Below are positions 48,201 through 60,200 of a stretch of 64,000 nt of DNA, in pieces. Made by a program: the position numbers and the translations under genes. How positions within the stretch are numbered: the first letter of the stretch is position 1; each line of letters starts with the position of its first letter. The notes below the pieces were generated by a model. The model saw nothing but the letters and a program-made list of their open reading frames with translations, was not told the origin of the DNA and did not search any database. The DNA lies in the NCBI RefSeq assembly GCF_000224145.3, contig NC_020175.2:2990381-3054380 (forward strand), read 5' to 3'. Origin of the DNA: Ciona intestinalis. Taxonomy: Eukaryota > Chordata > Ascidiacea > Phlebobranchia > Cionidae.

Positions 48201-51200
48201 GAATTCCGTTGCGTCAAATCCATGTTTGAATCCTCTCTACCAAACGTACCTTGTCACCTAAATATGCCGCCAACTGTTAGCAAGCTTGTATGGGTGAGTG
48301 GTTTTGGTATTTTTGGGTGAAATATTATGATATATTTTTGATGTTGTAAGCTGTATGACATTGCTCCAACGTATATAATAAAGTACTGTGGGGGAAGATA
48401 GGACACCTTTTCCACATAAGGTCCAAATATTCTAATTGTATTTTAAACAATTAACAACGATTTATGGGAGTCGTGAGGATACGGTTTTATAATTAGTTAA
48501 ATGTTCTTTGTTTACTATCAAATGGGACGAGAAAATAGAATAAAATTGTGTCCCATCTTCCCCACCCCACTATAATAATATCTTTATTTGTCTCTTCCAT
48601 TACGGTAGCTAACATTTAAATATATATTTTAAACGAAAAGACAGGATATAGGGACGAAACAACAGTTGTTTACACATATTGTGTAACTCCGAGTGTAGCA
48701 GGGGCAGGGATATCTTAATATTTTTTGAGAAAATAAAATACCTTGGTAGTGCACACGAAAAATTCACAGTCTAAAACTGGTATCACGCTAAAAACATAGT
48801 AAAAATCATTTTAAATTGCAGGTTCGATCAATGAAACAACGTGTTGGTGTCCCCATGGCCAAAGTCCGTCAAGTTTGCCCTCATGCACTTGAAAGTGACC
48901 TCGGCTGGCAGCTACGTGATGCGTATACAGAAACAATGAATGAGGTGGAAAAATATGAAACAAGACTGATTACTCTGTGGTCCAGAAGTGTGGACTCTGA
49001 CCTGAGGTGAGTGACTGCAACCTTTTAACTAGTTTACATAAATAAATAGACATTCTTATGATTTTCATGTAATATTTAAAGGTTATGAACAATAATATAT
49101 GCATTATTGAATAATGTATATTATATAGTATCCCTATATAAAGTATTGGTAAACAAAATTATCCTGAAGAAATCAGCTTTTTATGTATATTTTTCAGATT
49201 CATGTATTAACTGTATAAAGAGAATTATATTCTGCTGGTGGTATCCCCCAATGTAATAGATAAAGTGACTTTTCTGGTATAAAAACAATACTTTTAGTTT
49301 CAACTTTTTGGCTGATATATGACAAATGTATCTAAAAGTATAGCAAGCTAAATTCTGTGTTGCATGTTCAACGTTCCTCGCTGGTACCATTGTAGGTGCA
49401 TGTTGCCTGGGCAAGACACTTAACGGCGATTGCTCCAACCCAGTGGTCACTAATAGGTTTTCCAAGTTATCAGCCATACATAAAAAAATGAAAAAAATTC
49501 ATAAAAATAATCACTCACAAAGTAACATACATGGTAACTCGTAAGCTGGCACGAGGTGTATGAAACAGAAAACTCGTGTTATAACGACTGCCGTTTTCCA
49601 GCTAAGCGCAAACAAAGTTAGTTACATTCATTCTCTGTAGCATTTTAATGACTTGTAATAAATTCTGCTTTCCTCTGTTTGTCCAGCGTGCCTCTCCCGT
49701 TCTGTTGTTTTTAATGTTCGTAGATGCAGGTGTTTGTGTTCCTTGGTTTTCTCCATTCCATTACTTTGCTGTATTTTTATACGCTTCTTTTGCAGAGACT
49801 GACGATGCCCTTTAGGCGAAATATATTTCTCTATTACTACTAGTGGTTGGACTTGATTTTTGTTGGTTACGTTTCCGTAGCACCAGATCATTACTGTAGC
49901 ATTTTATTTTGGTTGTTTTTGATTATTTGGTATATATAAAGAATTAAATGCAGGGATAGGTTGAAGCAAGCAATACTGGCAGTTGAACAGCTCAACACAT
50001 CACGTGATCAGTCACAGTTATGGGTTTCCGATACCCCTCGAGACCCTTCCGACCCCGACCTTGAAGTGCCGCTTGACCCCGAAGACAAAGGTCAAAAGGT
50101 CGCAGGGTTAAAGGTGAACCTGGATTCGCAATTGCTGGAAATGTTAAGAGATGTTCATTACCTACAAAAGCCACCACACAATGTGAGTTGTTTAGCTATT
50201 TCAATATATAGTAGGGTAGGGGAAGATGGGACACCTTTAGCACATAATATTTAAATACCCTGATCGTGTTTTAAACAATTAACAACGACCTATGGGTGTT
50301 GTGAGGGATATTTTTTCAAAATTATTGTATATGTGTGTATGGGTGTCGTGAGGATACAGTTTTATAATTCATTGAATATTTTTGTTTACTACCGACTGCG
50401 ACAAGAAAATAGATTGGAAAGATGTCCTGTCTTTCCCCATTCTACCATACATATATTAACTTTTCAGTGGTAAAAGCTGCTACAACAAGAGATAACAATT
50501 TTTTAAGTTGGTTCATTTGTAGTATAACCGGTCTCATTGGGTTTTAATTTTTTTTACTAGTTAAATTAAAACTGTGGTTTTCCTGCTTTTTAAATGCCGT
50601 TAAACCACTGTTTTTCGACTATTGTCTTGCTACTGATTCCCTTCTTTTCCATTTTTTAAAAACACATGATTTTCGCTTTATAAATATTATAATTTCTTGT
50701 CAGGTTGTGATTCCGCCTTCTGTAAAATCTCTTCTGAGATCCGTGGACAGCTCGGTCCTCCAAACACGATCCACTCGTCTCCGCACCATTGTTTCCAAGT
50801 ACAACCACGTTGTACAATGGATGCAGGATCATGAGGAACTCCTCTTCGAGAACAAGATGAGGAAGGTGAGAGGATATTTGTAGAGAATGAAGAAACGTCT
50901 AAACATTGATTAGAAAAAATCTCTTGATTTTAATGAATAATTTGGAAAAAATTTTAGAGTGGTCTAACTCAGCGGTTCCCAACCTGTGGGTCGCGACCCC
51001 AACTGGGGTCGCCTGACAATTTGCCTGGGGTCACCTGAGGCCTTCTGAGAAGTTTAGAATTTCATTAGTTTAGAAATTTAGAAAGTTAACTCCTAACAAT
51101 GGGCAGCTCACCACAGAGCGCATCGCGATTTTACTAGAGTACTAGACAAACCAGAACACCCTGGGCCTCATTACAGGATTTACTCGTTTGATTTCAGGTA

Positions 51201-54200
51201 ATTCATTACGTCACAAAGGCCTTTACCATGAAAATAAAAATTTAATTGCTGATTGCTGAAATGCATTTAAGCAAAAGTTGGACTTGAGGTCGCGATTTTA
51301 TTGAATTCCCGGCATCAACCATAGGTAGCCTACGATAGCTAGCCTAGCCTACATAACTTTCAAAAGCGACCCAACTAATTTTATCCTTGGGGTCACCGCA
51401 ACTTGGCAAATGTTATAAAAGGGTCACGGCACCAAAAAGGTTGGGAACCGCTGGTCTAACTACACTTTTGGAGTGTTTAACAATATTACTAGTTCGAAAA
51501 AATAATTAACTAGCGAAGTAGAAGTAGCCAATACATATATCTGCTGTTACATATACATACGAAAAATTGAACACAATAAATATTAATATTGTCATTCTTA
51601 CAAACAATTTAATTTAAAACCCTAAAAATCAATCACTAAGTTATATACGTGGAAATTTGTGGTTGAGCACAAGGTGTTTGAAACAGAAAACACATGTTAG
51701 ACTGACTGTTGTTGCCCACCATGCCATGATAAATAAATCTCATTTGTTCATATTAAGAACTTAAATATAGAAGGGTGGAGTAAAATATTGTAGGACGGGG
51801 GAAGACGGGACACCTTTACCATATAATATCCAAATTTTCTGTTCATGTTTTAAACAATTTACAACGGTCTATGGAAGTCGCGAGGATACACTTTTATATT
51901 TCTTTGAATGTTCTTTACTACCAAATCAAACGAGAAAACGGAATAAAAAGGTGTCCCATCTTCCCCCACCCTACTGTAGGACATAGTATATATTCACAAA
52001 AAAAGTATATTTACAAAATAAAATACCTTCATCCTCAAGACTCTAAAATAGCGTTGTTAATTATTAAAAACAGGGTCATGAAATATAGCGTATAAGTGCT
52101 AGCAGAAAGTAACTTACTTTTATCCGCATGTGGCCGGAAAACGACAGTCGTTATAACACGGGTGTTCTGTTCATACACCTCTTCCCAGCTTAGGAGTTAC
52201 CATGTATGTTACCTTTTGGGTGATTATGTTTCTTTAGATTTTTTTTATTTTTGTTTATGTGGCTGATAAATTGGACAAATCATTAGTGACCACTGGGTTG
52301 TATTCCATCTTACCCCACAGTACCAATATCTTCTAGGTTGGTGAACTAATAGCAGAAGGAACGGAGAATGTGACTTGGGGTTCGGCTGATTTGGATGATT
52401 TCCTTGAGAAATGTTCATCTATTATATGTGATGATGTGCACAGTATTCTCACACGCGTTCATAACAACTGGGACAGGGTGAAGGAGATGTCAAAGTCTTG
52501 GTCTGAAGGTGTGTGAAAATAAAGTGCAATGAAAAAATAGCTGTAAATTTATTTTTGTCTGTTTTTGCAATTTATTTTGTTCAATTGGCTTAGTAGTTAA
52601 ATCACTTGCATAGCACCAGAGGGTACATGGTTCAATGCATACTGCTGCTACAATTGTGCACGAGTGTCTATAGATAAAAACACTTAAACGTCATTGCTCC
52701 AACGCAGTGGTCAATAAAATTGTTCAAATTGTCAGCTATACTAAAAATACAAAAACAAACTAAATTTTACAAAGTGACATACATGGTTACTTGTAAGCAA
52801 GCATGAGGTGTATGAACACTCGTGTTATAACGTCTGTCGTTTTCCGGCCACGTGAGGATAAAGTAAGTTACATTCACAAATAAGTTCTAAACAACTCTAA
52901 ATAAATTTACTTTTTTTTTAGGTGCCCTTGATATTTTTACTGGTCATCTGATGAGTAAGAAAACAAAAAGCCTGCATGAGTTACTCCAGGAGCAATCTGA
53001 CTTAGATGAACAATACAAGATGAAACTTATTCCAAGTGGACTTGAAATACATAACTTACTTCAGGATTCTTTTAATGTAAGTTTTTCTGTTACCAGGTAA
53101 TAAGGATTTTTTGATATTCGATTTTTATTTTTTTTATTTATTATTTTTTTTTATTTTAAAGAAAACATAAAACTCTGGTGTAAAAATAAAGGTTTTTCCT
53201 TTTTTATACCAGATCAACAATTTGAAAGTTTGGATATGCTTTGTTTTAATGAGTATCGTTTTCAGAATTTGTAAAAAAGGCCGTAATTGCATTGTACAAG
53301 AAAAACACCGAAAATTTTAATATTTCTAAATTCTAATATATGATGTAAAATTGTAAATTTTCAAAACTCTGCTTTTTTTAAAAAATTAACAGGAGTTGTA
53401 ATATTTCAGGCAGTTGAGATGAGTGCGGCATCTCCAGCGTGGCAACTGTACACAGCACAGATGGATGCCATGGTACTTATGGCACTCAAGAGCAGCATAC
53501 TTACAAGCTTAGACGCCATGTACACTATAATAGCTGATAGTTCTACAGAAGAAACGCAGGAATCGGTAAGAATTAAATTTTTACTTTGATCAACTGAGTT
53601 TTAGAACTGCAAATGTTATCACTAACTGTACAATAAAACTAATGAATGTACAGATATTTGTACTGTATAGCATTGCTCTTCAACCTTTTTTGGGTTGGTG
53701 AACCCTCAAAGTTGTTGTGACGAACTCATGCACCCCTGATTGCTTTAACTTAAAAATAATGACATTTCTCGATTCCCAGTTATGCAAATATAGAATTCAT
53801 ATAAAAAAACTGAAGGAAATTGGCTAAATTTGTTATAAATGTTCAAAACTGAATATTATTGCTGAAAACTGTTGAAGTTTGTGATGCACCCTTGTATACC
53901 CTTTTGTTCTGCTGCACCCCTGGCATGTTTTTGTGCACCCTAGGGTGCACCGTGCACACCGGTTAAAAGAGCACTGCTGTATAGCGTTGGTGTTTCTCTT
54001 GTGAGATACAGGTTTTTGTTGTCATTATTTTATTAAACTGTTGTTTTATTTAATTTTTTTTTAGTTTTGCAGTAACTGGGACACAGTTTTCTAATTTTTT
54101 AGTCATGTAATTTTAAAAGGGTGATGACAAAAATGTGCCAAAGAACATGTTATGGCATAGAACCTGGGATTTTGCTCAAAGTTTGCCTATTACCCCATTT

Positions 54201-57200
54201 ATAGATATACAAAAATCTTATAATAAACACGGCCGTAATCTTACAAAAATCTTTACAACCTTAAAAAAAATCTTTCGCCTTAATATAGATCCTGTACATT
54301 GGGCTGGTATTTTGTGACTTTTGTTAATTAATGAATTCCTCTTCCAGGTGAGCATTCTTGAGATTCGATTGGAGCTTGTGGAGCAGACCGTGTCCTTCTC
54401 TCCTCCTCTTGATCGCTCCTCATCAGTTGATAACGTGGAGGACGCAGTTTCTCAGTGGTTGTCATCTTTTAACAAGCGATCAACTTTGATAAAAAGACTC
54501 ACTGTAAGATTTCTCTGTTTCTAATAGAAACACACTTAAGTGTAGCATAATAGGACTTAATGCCATAAGAATTAGCCATTTTATTTTAAATAACTAAACA
54601 AATATTTCACAAAAAAATACTGCAAAGCATCGTCGAATCTCAAAATGTCTAGTCCGAAGCGTTTTATTGAAATAATAAAATGTGATACAGTTACATTATT
54701 TTATTTAAACTCTGAATAATTTTTTTGTCAGTATGGTATACAATAAAAGATTATTTTTTAATAAATTTAACTGCACGTCTGCACCAATTGTGTATTAAGT
54801 AAAATGTAGTTTCCTTCCCTTTCAATGCAAATGTTTCAGGGTCACAGAAAACAGTAAAACAAATATAAAAACACTGTTTAAAATAATACAAACAAAAATC
54901 AATTTTTTTGATTTTTTCGTTGGAATTTTTCAAGCTTTTTTCGGTTGAAACAGCAGCCAATTTTCTGTTGAAAGTTTTTATACAAAAATTTCTTAGTCCT
55001 TACAGAATTTTTTTTCATATCCAGGACCCTGAGAGCTCTTACTCTGAGTTTTTATCCAACGACCAAGATGTTTGGGAGGTGGTGGAAGAAATACAACACG
55101 CAGCTGAGGAGAACACAGCAAAATGCAAACAACTCCTTTCTATATTTGACAATTATAAGTAAATTTACTTTGTACTGCACCTGTTAACAAAGGGTTACGT
55201 TTTTTTTATTTCTGGTGTGTTGAGTTGTGTAGATTTGGTCTATGTCATGAGTAAAAGTTAAATTTGTAATCAAGTGTCATCAAAGTTAAATTTGTAATCA
55301 AGTGTCATCAAAGTTAAATTTGTAATCAATTGTCATCAAAGTTAAATTTGTAATCAAGTGTCATCAAAGTTAAATTTGTAATCAATTGTCATCAAAGTTA
55401 AATTTGTAATCAAGTGTCATCAAAGTTAAATTTGTAATCAAGTGTCATCAAATTTAAATAAGAGAGTAACTTGATTTTACAAAATACCAAATATTTTGAT
55501 TTATTGGTAAATAATTGACCTTATTAGTGATAATTGGGTTAAAAACTGATTTTTTTTACCATGTCTTGTTAACAGACACATATTCTCTATTGGTAGCAGC
55601 ATCAAGCTCCCAACCTTGTATTTTCTGCAGCAGCGAACAAATTTTTGTGCAATTTTTTTTCTAACTAAAATTTTTTCATTGCAGATTTTTATGGGTACAA
55701 GACGTGCAACAGTCGTTCACAGACTTCCTTAACGGCCGGCCCTCCCCTAACCCACTGCGTGTGTCGAAACAATCGCAAGGCAGAAGAAGTGATATGGAAC
55801 GAGCCAGACTTTCAACACAAAGGTATAAAACTTGGATGTGAAATAAAGTCATATTACTGTAAAAAGATGTACAAGTTACCCCTTTCTATGTGGTATACTA
55901 TAATTTCAGTTTTTTAAATTCTGATAATATTATTTGTCAAATAAAATATTGTGAAAAATGTAAGATAACCTATGTGTGGTATCATATGATTTCAGTTTCT
56001 AAAGCTNNNNNNNNNNNNNNNNNNNNNNNNNNNNNNNNNNNNNNNNNNNNNNNNNNGTTGAATTTTTAAGCTTTTTTCGGTGAAACAGCAGCCAATTTTC
56101 TGTTGAAAGTTTTTATACAAAAATTTCTTAGTCCTTACAGATTTTTTTTTCATATCCAGGACCCTGAGAGCTCATATTCTGAGTTTTTATCCAACGACCA
56201 AGATGTTTGGGAGGTGGTGGAAGAAATACAACACGCAGCTGAGGAGAATACAGCAAAATGCAAACAACTCCTTTCTATATTTGACAATTATAAGTAAGTT
56301 TACTTTGTACTGCACCTGTTAACAAAGGGCTACGTTTTTTTTATTTCTAGTGTGTTGAGTTGTGTAGATTTGGTCTATGTCACGAGTAAAAGTTAAATTT
56401 GTAATCAATTGTCATCAAAGTTAAATTTGTAATCAATTGTCATCAAAGTTAAATTTGTAATCAAGTGTCATTAAATTTAAATAAGAGAGTAACTTGATTT
56501 TACAAAATACCAAATATTTTGATTTATTGGTAAATAATTGACCTTATTAGTGATAATTGGGTTAAAAACTGATTTTTTTTACCATGTCTTGTTAACAGAC
56601 ACATATTCTCTATTGGTAGCAGCATCAAGCTCCCAACCTCATATTTTCTGCAGCAACGAACAAATTTTTGTGCAACTTTTTTTCTAACTAAAATTTTTTC
56701 ATTGCAGATTTTTATGGGTACAAGACGTGCAACAGTCGTTCACAGACTTCCTTAACGGCCGGCCCTCCCCTAACCCACTGCGTGTGTCGAAACAATCACA
56801 AGGCAGAAGAAGTGATATGGAACGAGCCAGACTTTCAACACAAAGGTATAACTTGGATGTGAAATAAAGTCATATTACTGTAAAAAGAAGTTACCCCTTT
56901 CTATGTGGTATACTATAATTTCAATTTTTAAAACTCTGATTATATTATTTGTGCAAGAAAGTTATAATATTGTGAAAATGTAAGATAACCTATGTGTGGT
57001 ATCATATGATTTCAGTTTCTAAAGCTCTGATAATTTTTTATGAATTTTTTTTTAGGGTCAGGATATTAGGTATTAAGCCCCAATGCATATTATTGTGAAA
57101 AGTTGTACAAGATAGCCTGTACAAAGTATATCTATGTTTTCAGTTTTTAAAATCCCGCTAACGTTTATTTTTTTATAAAATTATTTTTTTTTAAGGTCAC

Positions 57201-60200
57201 GTTATTCAGTAAGAAGCCCCGACGCAATCAATGAAGCAGAACGTGCATTCCTTACGTCCAATCACAGCCTGCGGAACATAAGCCGTGGCACGGAGCCGGA
57301 CGGCACTGTCGTGCCAGGCCTCGCAGAATTTGACGACGAAATTGGGATTTATCGGACCGCTCGTGACAATATTCTGGCTCTGCCTGATAGGAAACCTGTT
57401 GGTTGGCTTCTCTTCGATTTCCAGCCCATTAAACAAGTGAGTTATAAATACATGTAAAGTTGGCTTATGGTAGTATATGCTTAGTGTCTGGTGTTATTTA
57501 TTACATTAAAGTTATGAAATAATGACCTCTAGTGTTTTTTCTGCATCAAGAAGTTAGCACACTGTTATAGTCTGTCATATTTCTGCATCTTGCTCACAAA
57601 TTAAATTTTTACAAATTAAAAAAAGTTTGGGCATGACATTTAACAACAATTGCTCCAACTCAGTGGTCACTAATTGGTTGTTCAAATTATCAGCCTCGGA
57701 TATAAAAAATAAATCCTCCAAAGATATATTCACCCACAAAGTAATGTACTCGGTAACTCGTAAGCTGGCACGAGGTGTATTAACACCCGTGTTATAACAA
57801 CTGTTGTTTTTTGTCCACACGAAGATAAAGTAAGTTACATTCATTAATTCAATTCAGGTTCTAACAACATATGCAAGCAAATGGATGTGGACTTTCATCA
57901 AATACTTGTGTGATCAGGTAATTTGTTCTTTCTATTTTAACAAATTCTTTTAGCAATAAATTCCTAAACCTACAATCAGATTGTCAAAATGAAATTTAAA
58001 TTTGTACACTACTGACTTAAGTTTAAGGCATAGTGTTTTTCGTGCCAAATTTTTTATAATTTTAGAACAAATATTACTTTTTATAGTTATAATTTTAGAA
58101 CAAATATTACTCTGTACTTTAAAAAGTATAATTTAGACGCATACAGTAATACAAGCATTAAAAACTTCATATAATTTATTTCTAACTCTCCATTTACTCT
58201 TTTCTAAAATATACAATTTTTTTTCAATTCTGTACATTTTTTGCTAAAATTCCATTTAAATTTTATCTTAAATTCAATTTATTTTTTTTCTAAAATACCA
58301 TACTTTTTTTCAAAATTCTTTTTAAATTTTCTCTAAAAATTAATACAATTGCTTTTTTAAATTCCCTACAAGTTTTTTACTTTTTTAATTTTTAGGTGAC
58401 GGACTCCTTAGACACACTTGCTGACTTCCTCGCTAGGACAGAGCCAGAGATTGAGAGCATCACTGGTGAGGAGAGGGACACCGCATCATTTATGAAGATG
58501 ATGAGGCTCTTCAATGAGGTTTCCGCTCAACAGCAAGACATGGATGGGAGGTAATGGGAAATTTTGTGAATGTAAACTGGTTAGAACTAGTTAAAACAGG
58601 ATTTGGGGAATGTAGAAAAAACCATGAAATGATATAGTAGGGTGGGGGGGGATGGGACACCTTTAGCACATAATATCCAAATTTCCTGATCAATTTGTAA
58701 ACAATGACCAATTCATGAGAGTCATGAGCATACCGTTTTTTAATTCGTTGAATTTATATTGTTTACTACCAAATGGGACAAGAAAATAGAATGAAAAGGT
58801 GTACCATCTTTACCCACCCTACTATATACAGGAGTTTTTCAGACATTTACTAAAATTTGACTGATAAACATTTTCTTTGAAATATAAAAGTAAAATATAT
58901 TCCGTTTAACAGTAATAAATCTTAAATAAAAATTCTATTTGAATGAGAGACTGACAATGCCATTTGGGCAAAATATATATCTTTTATTATTATACAATTG
59001 ATTTGACTTGATTTTTGTCTGTTACATTTTCGTAGCACTAGGATCTAAATTTAATACATGTTGTTTTTGATTGTGTAATCTGTCATCTTATTTTTAATGT
59101 TGCGACAAATATTTTTATAGGTTTTCAGTCATGCAGAGGACAGTTGATTTGCTCGAGAAATATGACATGAAACTTCCAAATGAAACACAAGAAATGTTTA
59201 AATCGGCTCCTGACAGATGGAACCATCTGAAAACTAAAGTCTCATTAGCTAAGCAGAGACTTGGACCTCGAATACAGGCATGTCACTTATTATATTTTAT
59301 CATAAGATGCTGCTACCATTGTGGGTATATGTGTCTTTGGGCAAGACACTTATCGGCAATTGCTCCAGCCCAGCGGTTACTAATGGTTTGTCCAAATTAT
59401 CAGGCGTACATTAAAAGAAATGAAAAAAATCTCCTTAAAAATAATCACCCACAAAGTAATATACATGGTAACTCGTAAGCTGGAACAATGTTTTTCATTC
59501 ATTTATGTTGATTATTATACATCATAAAAAATTATTTATTTAAAACACACATACAGTATTATGCCAAATTAAAAATAGCATTTCAAAATATGATATACTA
59601 AAAAATTGCAAGATAATTAAAAAAAATTGAATTCATATTAAACGAAACCCCTACTTCGCATATTATCTTCTATGGTTCTATCATGTATAAACCAGACCCC
59701 AAAATATTAATTAGCAATGGTTAGCGCCTGCTTCTAACCCAGAGGTAATAGGTTCAAGGATCGCTGCTGCTACCATTATTGGCCTATGTGTCCTTGGGCA
59801 AGCTACTTAAAGAGAATTGTTCCAACCCAGTGGTCACTAATGGGTTGTCCAAATTATCAGCCATACAGAAAAACAATCGACCACAAAGTTACACGCATGG
59901 TAACTCGTAAGCTGGCACAAGGTCTATGAAACAGAACATGGGCGTTATTATGTCATTTTTCCGCCACGCGAGGATAAAATAAGTAACAAACATTTTATTT
60001 TTCTTACTACAGGAAGAGTCAGACAGAATAACTCGTGACTTGTTGAGATTCAGTGACCGTGTGGAAGCTTTAGCAACCGAGCTTCGAACATCTGACGTTT
60101 TTTCTCGAGAATGCCCGATAAGCGCAGCCAACCACACTATTGATGCGTTTGCTCGTAGATTAAAACTTCTGCAAGCTGAAGCACAAGATTTGATTGAGTT

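Noticed and set aside
55254-55460. CRISPR-like array
   Set aside because: Units are contiguous with no spacers; a simple tandem repeat in a eukaryotic intron.
56160-56845. Second copy of two dynein exons as real additional exons
   Set aside because: Adding 272 bases breaks the frame, and the copy begins at an assembly gap.
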